In this document: positions 45,138 to 56,693 of the stretch, one piece after another | Layout: every line of letters starts with the position of its first letter | How positions within the stretch are numbered: the stretch's first letter is position 1 | Source: Distichodus sexfasciatus | Lineage: Eukaryota > Chordata > Actinopteri > Characiformes > Distichodontidae | NCBI GenBank assembly: GCA_032718565.1 | Contig: JAVGVS010000008.1 | Location: 6,382,327-6,446,326, forward strand | DNA: 64,000 nucleotides | Direction of reading: 5' to 3' | Position numbers and translations under genes: made by a program | Notes under the pieces: generated by a model | What the model was told of the DNA's origin: nothing | Databases searched by the model: none | The model's input: the letters and a program-made list of their open reading frames with translations, nothing else

Positions 45138-47716
45138 GTGAGTGTGTGTATGTCTGTAAGAGAGCGAAAAGAAGAGAGCAAATATCTTTGCATATATTTT
45201 GAAGTAGAAAGTCACAGAAAAAGTTATGAAAGGGAGAATGAAGATGGAGGGGTGTGTGAGTGTGTGTTAGGTAACATAAGGACAGGCTAGAGTAAATGGA
45301 GAGTCCACAGCAGGTTCTGTAGTGCTTCTCTCTCTCGTTTTTGACACTCGCTCCAAGACACGATGACTCACGCCATCTGTTTTAAAATGATAACTGCCAT
45401 TTCTGAAAACACACTATCCCTTAAATGAAAAGAGATACCCAGTGCCATCAGCATAAGCCACATTCTCTTATATTACACTACATTCCATCACATTCCCGAT
45501 GTGGGCCAGCAGTCGTCCACTACTGGACTAGCATATGAAGTGTGTAACATGATGAACCTTCCCCCTGTGCACTGCACTGGAGGTTCCACTTTTATATGAC
45601 TATGCCCTTTTTCCGCCAGAAATATTTCCTAATCGGTGCTTTTTTTGAGGATCACTTTTGAGGATCTGAGTGTTAATAGAGCGCTAACACATGACACCTA
45701 GAAAGCAACATATATAATTTCAGTTTATCTAATCAATTATTCTACTAATGTTTTTATTTTAAATTAGGCCTATGAAAAGTTAAACATCCAGCTGTATTAA
45801 AAAATAGGCCATGGTATTCCTCTGACCAATAGTGTCCAGTACTGAAGAATGCCCAATTGGCCTCCATGCAAGAATTGGGCTTTTACAGATTTCTCACAAG
45901 TCCCTACAGATAAGCGCAGGTCCACTGATTCCACTTTAAATACGTCTCCCTTTACACTTCTATCCATTTGAGAAGCTTTGAAGTGATTCATCCACTTCAG
46001 TCCTGAATATCAGAACTACAACCTGTAATACAGGTACAAATTATAGCCTACGGTACGTAAGTACAGTGTGCAGAAATTGTTTGACCTTTAAGATGAATGC
46101 AGTAGTGCAGTAATCTCAAAATCATCTCTAATCGAAGAGCATTAGCATTGTCGTGCGACTTCTATGGTGTTGTTATGTGACATCTGTGAATTTGCAAGAA
46201 CATGTCAGTTCATTTAATGAGCCTAGAGGACAAGTGTGGTGAGTTTATTTATTTGTGTGGGTCTGAATCCTTGTTGCTGGTTTTACTCTTGGATTATTCA
46301 TTCGTAAGAAAAGTAAAAATAATGGTTGGCATGCCAGCAGAGCAGCAGAGGGGTGTAATAAGGTACAGAAAATCTCTCCCAGTAAAGAGGATGAAAGTTG
46401 CAACACTCAAATGCTTCCTCCGGTGCACTGACAGAAAACAGGACAGGTTTATATGGATTAGCGTGATGTCCCATCACTTTTTGTGTGTGTATTTATACTG
46501 CATTTTACCTTCAAAGCAAAATGAATGCATGAATAAATGATGTTTAATAATGAATGTAATAAAATGACTCATAATTTCATTGTTTTTGTCTCAATATGTA
46601 TTTCTGAAGCTGTATTCAATTTCATTTCTAAACCAGAACTCTGAGGTTTAGCTCAGACATTAAGGTGTATTTAGTGAGAAATTTTGCGTCGGTTCAGGTT
46701 AACTTTAAGATTAGAGAGATCTAGTTACAGCAGCATCTGGGTCAACATTTGGTGTCAGCGAATGTGTGTGTATGTGTGTGAGTGAGTCTACACTACAGAT
46801 TGATGAATCCTTTTTGATGTTCAAATGCATTACTACAATCAATACCACAAAGTATCTTGTGTTAATAATGGTTTGAGCTCATTTTTGTGCTGTTCTTGCA
46901 AATTAGACTTCATTTTGCCCAAGTACACTTGCTGACGTGTTTGGAGAGTTTTATTTAATTGGATAGCCTCTAACAGTAACAGCGTGGGGAGGGTTTGTGT
47001 CCCAGACGTGTTGCTAAATTCAAGCCGGTACTGAACATCTAATCTGGTCAGAAGAAGGTACAGTGTCACCCAGAAGCCAGACCCGTGGACCACTTCAGAA
47101 ATCATAAAGAGGGGCACAATCCATCTTTATATAGATATATTCATGTTTAAATGTTGGCTGTTTGATGTTTTAAACCCTTTGAAATGGGATCTGGCCAATC
47201 AGGTGGTGCCTTAGTGACGCATCAAATCCAACTGGCTGACAGAGTCACATGTTACTTATTACATCAATGACCATGGCTGTCCTTGGGTGTGCGTGTGTGT
47301 GTGTGAATCAGTAGGAGATAAAAAAAGACAATCATTGAGTAATCCTTCGTCCCTCTGGCCGTTCATGCGATCTTCTGCAACAATGCGCAACCTTGTTGAC
47401 TACGAGGTCACGCAACTGTGTGTTAACCATATTTACTAATCGCTGAGGACACAAAACATCCCAACCATGTTAGAAAACCCTGAGCAAAACGTCACAGAAA
47501 CCAGGATTTTTTTTGGAAACAAGCTTTTAAACAGCTGATGTATTTCACAGTGACTATTTGAAGTTTACTCACACTGAAGTAAAAAAAAAAATGTTGTTGT
47601 GTTTATGATCTTTGAACCCCACAATGGTTAAAACTATGTGTATGTACACAATTAAATGCAAGAGAATTGTTACGTAGTACACTACATACACACACACATG
47701 CACTAGGACATTAGTA
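45138..47716. other. Intergenic or intronic DNA
   Basis: No gene, transposon terminus or tandem array recognised apart from short GT runs. Confidence 0.35.
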
Positions 47717-48685
47717 GGGGCAGTTGATAGTGTAACGGTTATGGCATTCGCCCTGTGATCGGAAGGTTTCTGGTAAAGGTACCCATGAGGTACTTATGAG
47801 CAAGGTACCGTCCCCAAGCACTGCTCCCCGGGCACTTGTCAGCTGCCCACTGGAACTTCACAGATGGGTCAAATGCAGTGGTGCACTGTGTGCTATGCTG
47901 TGTTCACAATAGTGGTGGGAAATGATAAGATTTTATCAATATCAATGCCATTGTCAGTTCTGCCTATCAATCCAATTCCTTATCAATTCGCTTAATGATT
48001 CCTGAGTAGTACAGAATCCATCTGGATATAGAATAAACATATTTATTAACAAATAAGACATTTTTCTATATTTATTTTTTACTCTCTAACATTATAGAAT
48101 GAAAAAAATATTTTCTGAAGAAATACTGACGTTTTGGCCATCTCTGAGCATTTGGTCTCATTTTGGCCTATAACTCATTTTTGACTCATTTCTGGGAAGT
48201 ACATTTTTGCCTTGAGGGCGTTCCATATGAGAGCCACGGCACAATAGCGGTGTGGACGCAAGGCAGGAATAAATAAATATCAAGTAAATGGCTGTACTGT
48301 GAGTATGACATTGATTGTTTTAGTTATTTATCAGTTAAAATATAAGTTTCGTCTGTAATAAATGGGACGATTTAACTGAACTGGAACGTTTTAGTGAATG
48401 TTGAACTTCCCTGTGAGAGTCGTGCGCGCTAACAACCGCAGCGTGTTTACATCGCGAAAAATATCATTAATGCATCATGATTCCTCGTGGTTGAAGGTTA
48501 TGTCGCAGAGAGTGTGACGTAATGTACCGTGACGCAAAACAGGGAAGACCAGAAAATGTTGTGCTGGGAAATGAGACAATTGTTAAGAAGAATTGATAAC
48601 GTTTGGGGTGTACAATTCCGATGGAATTCATTTTTGATTCCCACCTCTAGTTCACAATGACAAATAATCACTAACTTTCACTTTG
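47717..48685 (+). mobile_element. SINE family A split by a hAT element
   Basis: Head 'gatagtgtaacggttatggc', a body with 'gagcaaggtaccgtccccaa', and the first part of the 3' region to 47910. The 3' end 'ttcacaatgacaaataatca' resumes at 48651. The B-box region is partly deleted. Confidence 0.9.
47911..48650. mobile_element. hAT-like element, 740 bp, inserted in a SINE
   Basis: The ends AGTGGTGGGAA and TTCCCACCTCTAG are inverted, and the element is flanked by an exact 8-bp target duplication ttcacaat (47903-47910 and 48651-48658). The duplicated octamer is SINE sequence, which proves the order of insertion. No transposase ORF. Confidence 0.93.
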
Positions 48686-48759
48686 TTAGTGTCAGCTTAA
48701 GGTCTGGTAATGTGCACCAATAATGTGAGAAGGCCGTTCTAGCGTGTCACCCAAAAACA

Positions 48760-49007
48760 TGTGACCCGATCTGCCGTAATGAGCCGGAAGTTGGCATTCT
48801 ATTTATTTAGATACGGGCCGATTATGTTGAAAAACTTCAAAAATATAGTTTTTTCCTTTTCGGAGACCAGATTAATTTTGAAGACCTTTTCTTTCATATA
48901 AGACCAAAACAGAAGAATCGATATTTTTGATGTTTTTCAACATAATTGGCCCGTATCTAAATAAATAGAATGCCGATTTCTGACTCATTACAGCAGCTCG
49001 GGTCACA
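48760..49007. mobile_element. Foldback MITE, 248 bp, second copy
   Basis: Same family as 22432-22681: ends TGTGACCCGATCTGCCG and, on the complement, TGTGACCCGAGCTGCTG, with arms of about 70 bp. The centre runs in the opposite direction ('ttttctttcatataagacc'). Confidence 0.9.
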
Positions 49008-49189
49008 TATGTGTACATGCATGTCATTCATGTGGCCAGTGCGCCTGTGAGATGTGCTAACCTTATACGTGTGTGTGTGTGTACATTTGCGTAAGCGAAC
49101 GTCAGTGTTCATGTGAATTAAGGGTGCCATGGTGATGGGACGAACTGACCACCTCAGGGTCAACCCTGTGTATGTGTGTGTGTATGTAA

Positions 49190-49220
<31 letters not shown>
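49190..49220 (+). repeat. GT microsatellite
   Basis: About 13 GT units. Confidence 0.9.
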
Positions 49221-49630
49221 GTAGAGAAACATGAATAGCATGCTCGGCAGATGTGGAGGAGGAGTACTGACGTCACAGAGCTATAAATAGCTTCTCCTTC
49301 ATCATGATGTATGTTTGTGTGTGTGCGTGTGTGTGTAAGTGAGGGAGTAAGTGTGACTGACTAGTGAGAGAGGTAGGAGATGTTAGTTAGAGGTGAAACT
49401 GCAGTCACTGCTTTATTTCTTACTGTGAGACTTCACTGTGCTTACTCAGCCCTCAGCTTCAAGCCATCTCTCTGGTCCCTCTCCATCTCTCACCTCCCGT
49501 CTCCCTCTCTTTGCGTCTCTCTCCCTCTGGTTCTTCCACCTTCAGGGTTTCTGCATCCCACTGTCCTCATTTCTTCATCCTTCTCTCCATCACTACCCTA
49601 TTTAGAGATATACACACAGATTTATGTGAT

Positions 49631-49698
49631 ATCTATCTATCTATATCTATCTATCTAGATCTATCTATCTATCTGTCTATCTATCTGTCTGTCTGTCT

Positions 49699-49792
<94 letters not shown>

Positions 49793-49832
49793 GGATAGAT
49801 AGATAGATAGATAGATAGATACACACACACAC
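49631..49832. repeat. TATC/GATA snapback microsatellite
   Basis: The left arm is (ATCT)n with a few GTCT units (49631-49700). The right arm is (AGAT)n (about 49699-49820), followed by a short CA run. The two arms are complementary and abut at 'tctatagata', so the array can fold on itself. Confidence 0.95.
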
Positions 49833-49906
49833 CACATTCTCTCTCAAATAGATTTTTTTTTTGTATATTTATTTTTCTTGTATATGGGTGAGTAGTATTT
49901 AAGGAT

Positions 49907-50070
49907 GCTGGTGTGTTGGTGACCTAGTGGTTAGGACACTCATCTCTGGACCAAGAATCCTACCTTTGGCATTACCACCACTGGGTCCCTGAGCAAGACC
50001 CTTAACCTGAAGTTGCTCTCGGGGAAACTGTCCCTGAAATTAGGAAATGGAAGTTGGATGATGATGGACT
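49907..50070 (+). mobile_element. tRNA-headed SINE, family B
   Basis: The head 'gtgacctagtggttaggaca' has an A-box shape. The body has 'ctgagcaagacccttaacct' and 'ttgctctcggggaaactgtc'. The middle and 3' parts match 55468-55650 and 62086-62290. Confidence 0.8.
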
Positions 50071-53000
50071 AAGAACTAAGATCATCAATGGAAGCCATTT
50101 TGTGTGCATGAAAGTGTGAATATTTAGATTTAATGTTTTGTAGTTGTTTGCAATAGAAAGTAGAGAAATGTTTCTGGAACCTTCCATAACTTTCCATGTA
50201 CAGTGCTACGTAATAGAATTCTATCAATACGTATGCATGTTAAACGTACTAGTATGTAACAATAGAAGTAATACGTGCCGTACGTGTCGTAATCTGAGGT
50301 ATATGTGTGATGTAAGAACGTAAAAGAGTTAGTTTCACATTGAATGTGATAGAGCTGAGAGCTCAGGAGCGTTACAGTTTTTTGACCGTCACGTAACGTC
50401 ACGTAAAGTATCTTTGTAGTCTTAGGGTTTTATCTCTTGCTTGTAACACTTTGAATTGTAGTAAAGAAAAGACGACGAAAGATCAATTCAAGACTCAAGA
50501 CTCTTTTTTGGTACGTGTCGCGTACAAAGACAACTCAAGAGCTCTCAGCAAATGAGACGGCGTTACGCTGCTCTCACAACTGTGGATCATCTTAATTTAG
50601 TTTCTCAACATGATTAACTTTGATCTAGGTTTTAGTAGTGACGGTTTTTCTGGTATTTCTGTTGAATGTCTTTTCAGATTTTTAAAAAAATTACAGCTAA
50701 TCATCTTCCTCTAAAAACTAAAAACTGGTCTCAGTGAGCCTTATAATTTCATTATACCAGTCAGTATTTGAGGTGTACATATAACCTTCTACTGGGTTGC
50801 ACACACTATCCACTAATATGTGTGAGGATGGGCGTATTTGGAGGCTAAAATTATGACAGTGTATGATCTATTGTGTGTGGCAGTTTCTCACACTAATTGA
50901 GAACAAAAAATGTCCTGCGTCAGCTTTTCGTGTGTGTGTACGCTTTCACCTCTGCCTGTTTTTTACAGCGTCTTCCTTTATTGTAATCAGTGATAGATTG
51001 GGGTTGGTAACATAACATGGGTGTGGATGTTGTTATGCGTATGTATGTGTGTGTTTCACAAGAACATAATTGGGTCGCCTATACAGCTGTCTGGGGTAGC
51101 GCTAGCGGTTATCGCAGTGCTAATAAAAGCCGAGGGCGCACACCAGGGAGATACACCAAGTCCCACTTGCTTCTATTCCACTCCATTCATCCACTGCCTT
51201 GTTCTCTCTCTCATTCTCTGCAATTCTCTCTCGATAATTATCTAACTATAGATTCTTGGGCTAAAACATTCCTAAAACACCTCCACCATACAACTGTCTT
51301 TTACGAGTATAGAGAGTCCCCAAGAAGCTGTAAAACCGCTCACCCGGAGTGTTGCTCGGGCACAGAGGCTAAAATAGTGACAACCGACTGAGCATTCAGC
51401 TCAGCTGCTCACAATGCAGATGTGACCTGAACTGACTCCGACCCTCTGTGATTTCAGTTCCCTCTAATCTGGACTTGATAGTTCGTTTTAAACCCCTCAG
51501 CTCAAACCCAGGCACTCCGCCCTCTCTCACTCTTTACACCCGTTTTTCCCTTTCATTACCGTCCTTCTTTTCTTAATCCTCCTCTATTCTTATCTCTCTC
51601 TCCATCCCTGTTCAGAGAATTCCTTATGCAATGCCGTGCAATAGCATGTGGTCAGTTTAATCTGGACGATGTGTGTGTGTGTGTGTGAGATGAAGGGAGA
51701 AAGAGAAAGACAGAGAGAGATTCTGTGTGTCAGGGAGACACACTTTATCCTCTTAATGACCTCCATGTCACATACCCTCCTTCATATCAGCTTTTCCTGT
51801 CTTTTTTCCCCCTTTCCTTTAATCTCTCAGTTGTGTCCTCGTCTCACTCGGACCCAAGACACTATTCCATAACACTAATATATTTGGACTGTGGTCGTCC
51901 AGATTTTACATTGTAAAGGTGAGAGGTTTACTTCTCTCTCCTTCTCTCTCTCTCTCTCTTTCTCTTATTCTCTCTTTCTCTCCGCTTTCTCACCCTCCTC
52001 GACTTGTAGCCCTGCAAGGTCGTTTCCAAGGACACCCCAGTCTCTGTCTGCCTCCTGGTTGGCCAGCTGACTATTAAAGAGACAGCATTCCTCCAAACGC
52101 ATGGCTCCCCGGAACCACACACACATCATGACAGACTGCAGAGTCAGCAATCACACCGTCACGAGCATGGCAACCCCTCAAGATGTACCCTGTTTAAATA
52201 TACAGGGAACTCTGCAGCAGTAACATCGAACCATTTCTAACCTGCATAAAAGTGTAACAGCGCTGCTTAATCAGGCCGGGAGAATGCGTTTGTGCTGCGT
52301 TTTTTCGAGGATTGTGGCATTCACAAGCCCAGCTAAAGGTCAGCTGAATCAAACAGAAGAGATGGTCTGAACATTTGTCTTACTGTGTCTGGTTACAGCT
52401 CCTTCACTGCAGCATTCTGCACTTCTGAGAAAGAGTCCGGTCCACAAAGATGTTCTTTTGTCCCACTTTGAGTCAGTTAGGTGTGTGTGCTTGTGTGTAT
52501 TAGGGGTTTGTACTCATGTTTTGTGTGTGAGAAGGTTTTCGGTTTTTGAAGGTTTGATTCAAGCAATGGTCATCTAACAGATAGGAAACCAAGTGATAGT
52601 CAAATTTGTTAAGGCTGGCCCTTAATGTAGAATCTTTTTGAAGAATATTTTTTTATTTGAAAAACTAAAATAGTGAAAAGTTTTGCATCTGGTTGTTGAG
52701 GTTTGGGTGAGGAGTAGCTGTAAAATTATTTACCTAGTCATTATGGAGTCATTGGAAGTAGCTCACAAGACAGCTGTGTGATTATGAGTAAGTATGTGCA
52801 TGTGTGTGAGAGAGACATGAGAATGATTAGGTTGGACAGGGTCAGTTGTACAAAAGATTCATTTCAGCGCTTCACCTAAAAATGTTAATGTGACTAACAA
52901 TGCATGGAGGCTAATAGGGGCTCTTTAATTAAAGAGTATTAAATGTGCTAATAGCTACAGTACATATGCACTCACACACAAATATAAAGCTGGCATGACA

Positions 53001-53351
53001 GAAATAATATGTTCAAAAAGATGATGCAATGTGAGGAGTGACATTTCATCAGCTTTTTCATGAACTGCCAAAGATGAAACAGCATCCCCCGTCACACACA
53101 CATTGATTCTGTCCCCAGTTCTACATGTCTCCTCCTTCACTTTAGTCAGCACATTGATTAAGAGGCAGGCCTCACCACTGTTGCTGTGGAGACCAAGAAT
53201 TGGGGATAAAGAGAGAAGGAGAAATGAGGAGGGGTTGGGTTTGTTAATGAAGAGAGCTCAAAAACCTTCAAATGCACTGTTCTTGATGGATAAATTATTA
53301 ATCTCCAGAAGGCATTTTTTTGTTGATCGCCACATCAACACAAGTTAATTA
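50071..53351. other. Intergenic or intronic DNA
   Basis: No gene recognised. It contains a decayed relative of the 25651 repeat at about 52620-52770 and CT/GT runs near 51667-51720 and 51935-51980. A small ORF from 52099 (start MAPRNHTHIMTD) has no recognised homologue. Confidence 0.35.
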
Positions 53352-53545
53352 AGCGAGTGATTATTTGTCATTGAGAACACAGCACAGAACACAGTGCACC
53401 ACAATGAAATGTGACACATCCATGAGGGAGCGGTGGGCAGCTTTTTCGGCAGCGTCTGAGGAGCAGTGCTTGGGCACGGTACCTTGCTCATAAGTACCGC
53501 AGTAGTAGCTTTACCGGCACTGGAACCAACACAACCCAAGCAGAT
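53352..53545 (-). mobile_element. tRNA-headed SINE, family A, minus strand
   Basis: Reverse copy: 'gtgattatttgtcattgaga' at the element's 3' end, body 'cggtaccttgctcataagta'; the head is poorly preserved. Confidence 0.85.
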
Positions 53546-55467
53546 CAATGTCACAGAACTGTACTAAGGGTGGCAGGGTGGCGAGAAATCTCATCATCTC
53601 ATCAAGTCAGACTAACGCTAAATGGCACGAATGACTTGAAATTTCTTGAAATATGACTTGAATTTCAGTGAAATATCTATATCTCAGCAGAGATTGCAAC
53701 TTCTTCCTCGTTTTAATTTCTTCTACTGATTCTTGGTTGACCAGACTAGTATTCTAGTGTTCAACCTATTAATATGGGTCCCTAAGTATATATACAGTTA
53801 TAAAGCACAAAAGTCTTAACCAAGGTGACCTTTAATTGAAATTAGATTATTTGCTACCAAAATTTTCTTTTCAAATTACTGATTTTATCTGCTCTATTTT
53901 TCCTCCAGGCAATAAAACAATCTGAATCTCATCTCTGTAGGCCAGATTGGCATCTTTCAATCGCCAGTTTGCAGATGGCAGGAAGCTTATCAACATCCAC
54001 ATTCTATATACAGAGTAAATAACAAAAAACATGTCTGAGCCTCTGTTTTAGAGTAATGATGTAAGAAAATCATCGTTAGCTTGCTGAAATAACATAATCC
54101 ATGACTAAAGCTGTAGTATAAGTATGGAGATTTCACTTTATTAATTTCCCTTCTAGGTGACAAAAAGTTCTGCTAGCTTTTGGTGCTTACCTGACACATA
54201 ATAATTTCCATTAGAAATTAGCATCAGACAATAGAAATTAGTGTCAGGTAGGAACTTAGCAACAGGGGGTTGCCCTTGTTCTAGATGTCCTCTAAAAATG
54301 TGACATTGTACCACAGAAATTCTCTAGATTGTTTTTAAAAGGGAAAATTCAAGTGTACAGTTAATGGATTTAATATTTGATGGATGAAGCTTCCTGTAAT
54401 GTTACCCTGCTTAAATACTGAAGTGAAAGTTAACACAAATGCGATATTAAATAAAAGCTACTGAGGCACTTAAAGTATATTTCAACAGAATAGTAATTGT
54501 AATTTAACAAGATAAAATCAGCCTGGCAGACTTTTGGCAAACTCTCTCTGCCTGCTTTAGGCTGGCTGGATGATGAGACATGGGCTAGAAAATCTGTCCC
54601 CCCTCCTCTGTGGTGACTGAGAGGTCATTAATGGAGGTTACTTCATCCTCTAATGAATGAGGCAAAACTCAGCCTACAGCTCACTGCTTCTCCCCTGTGT
54701 CCTGTGTGATCCTGCTTTCCATTGCAAAGCAGTTCACCCCTTGTCTGACTGCGTGTGTCTGTGTGTCTTCATGCATATGCATGCAATTAAACAACAACTT
54801 CAGCATTTCTTGTATGAAAAACGTCAGTGTTTTTCACTCAAAATGTGCGCTTTTAAAGAAATTCTCCAGTAGGCAATTTTACAATGCTGCAATCACAGGC
54901 TGCGGTACATACAGTTCCCTCTCTCTTTCAAGAGCAAACAAACATCTCACTCTCACACATGCTTATATTAGTATCACTGATAAGCAAAATAGTGGTGTGT
55001 TGCATTCTATCAACACTGTCACTGACAGGGCTAACAGTGTGCAGCTGATACATAACCCAACACACCTTTTTATCAAACGTACAGCTCTCAGTACTGCTCC
55101 TAACTATCTATCGAGGCAACAGTGTGTCTGTGGGTGCATGCAAAAGGAACAAATGTTTGTGGTGTTACAGCATAAAGGAGATGGCTAGCAACTGCAACCC
55201 CCACATTGTTCATACTATTATTCGTTTTAATATTTACACTAATGGCACTCATTGAGGTTGAAATTTACTATTTACAGGGGCAGTCTCCCTGGAGGAACTT
55301 GGTGAAAAGTGTGGTTATCACCGTCTCAGTGGTGGTGGTATCACTTTATATATTCTGGACCCCACAAACCCACCACTCTGTGATCTCTGGACCCTACAAA
55401 CATATGTATATGTGTTCTCTTATGCAGAATGTTTCTACTTAATGTCCAAAGCCATCTATGCTTAAAT
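53546..55467. other. Intergenic or intronic DNA, no feature seen
   Basis: No exon, mobile element terminus or tandem repeat recognised. The 163-codon ORF at 54697-55188 shows no recognisable domain and no splice context. Confidence 0.35.
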
Positions 55468-55650
55468 GTGTTGGCCTAATTTTAAGATGCTCGCCTATGG
55501 ATCAAGAGGTTGTAGATTTAAATTGAGGTTTATCATAATGCCAAGAAGCAGCCCTGAACAAGGACCTTCAACCCTAAGTTGCTCCAGGGAGGGTGTCCCT
55601 GTAATTAGGAAATGTAATTTGCTCTGGATAATGATGTCCGATAAATACTG
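55468..55650 (+). mobile_element. tRNA-headed SINE, family B
   Basis: Landmarks 'tatggatcaagaggttgtag', 'aaccctaagttgctccaggg' and 'gtgtccctgtaattaggaaa', with a diverged head. Confidence 0.8.
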
Positions 55651-55929
55651 ACTTTCCGGGTATTTTTAGAAAAATTGCAATGTATTAATGGCATCATACA
55701 GAAAGTACAATGAGTGATTAATGGCAATATGCGAAAGTGGTGCTAGCGCTACGGTCTGTGTATGAATGTGCAGAAATCCGCCTGTTGTAGCCATGGATGG
55801 ACACACTGAGGCCTGCTGCAGTGCAGTCTTACACACAGGCATCTGCATGCACACATGCTGGTTAAGAGATTACTAACACCTCGAGGCCTTAACTTCACGA
55901 CACAAAAACACAGTGCACTCTTAACTCTT
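55651..55929. other. Short stretch before the CpG-rich region
   Basis: Nothing recognised. Confidence 0.3.
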
Positions 55930-56039
55930 GCAAACGTGTGCCATGCAACGATACATATGATGACTTAGCTTACAGAGTGCGGCAATTAACCAATCTTTTC
56001 TCACGAGTAGCACAGAGACGCTCCCTGGCACCCTCGGAA

Positions 56040-56300
56040 TTCTGCAGTACCGAAGGAGGGGCATTTGCAGCATCCGATTGGCCCGTTCTCTCGGTCTGGT
56101 CCGAGCCGATTGGACAAGCCACACGTCGATACAGAAACGCACGGCATGGTGATTGGCTCGGCGATCAGCTTGTGGGCGGGGAGTGGCCAAGCGACTTTTA
56201 TGAGGTTGGTGAAGTCGGAGCGCGCATCGCTCACATCCACCGGCGCTTCTTCCTAAGGCGGAGTGGTGCGGGGAGTCGAGGGGAGTACTGCGGCAGCTGG
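56040..56300 (+). promoter_or_regulatory. CpG-rich promoter-like region with CCAAT boxes
   Basis: Dense CpG compared with the rest of the window. Three inverted CCAAT boxes (ATTGG at 56077-56081, 56109-56113 and 56152-56156) are spaced 32 and 43 bp apart, and a GC box GGGCGGGG follows at 56174-56181. This is a typical TATA-less housekeeping or developmental promoter layout with NF-Y and Sp-factor sites. Transcription rightward into the exon ending at 56693 is inferred; a divergent leftward transcript is possible. Confidence 0.6.
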
Positions 56301-56687
56301 AAGTGCCGCGGAGGGAGACGAAAACCTTAGAAAACGGGGCAGTGCGACTAAGTTTTGCCGCCTTTGCCGCAAGAGCAGTGCGCAAGACCGGCATCCTTCA
56401 CCTGCTCTACAGTTTTAGTTAACTGTTAGTTTTAATCGCCTCCAAATTAATTTGATAGTTAATTTTAACCATCTCCTCTAGGTTATAAGAAGCTGTAACT
56501 TATACGTTTAGACGAAGAACGTATTTCTAAAGTCTGCCACTTTTACCAGTTAGTTTATTAAATCGAAACAACTTTATATTTTCACGCTATTACTTTTCCA
56601 TTTTTTAAACTTTCACATCTCGTCCATCCTGAGGGTCTGACCTCTTACAGTTTTGTCATCTGAGAAGGACGGATCAACTGCGCAATT

Positions 56688-56693
56688 ATGGGG
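56688..56693 (+). CDS. Probable start-codon exon of an unidentified gene (Met-Gly, then splice donor)
   Basis: ATG GGG is followed at once by gtaaga (56694-56699), a strong donor in phase 0. It lies about 500 bases downstream of the CCAAT/GC-box cluster, with a stop-rich 5' UTR between. Unspliced, the frame would stop within a few codons, so splicing is required if the ATG is real. Gly at position 2 would allow N-myristoylation, but six bases cannot identify the protein. No second exon was recognised by 64000, implying a first intron of more than 7 kb. The exon could instead be entirely 5' UTR. Confidence 0.4.

Noticed and set aside
52099..52218. Small ORF starting MAPRNHTHIMTD
   Set aside because: Forty codons without a recognised domain, conserved context or splice signals.
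55921..56394. 157-codon minus-strand and 130-codon plus-strand ORFs
   Set aside because: They overlap each other in CpG-rich, stop-poor promoter DNA, where long chance ORFs are expected.
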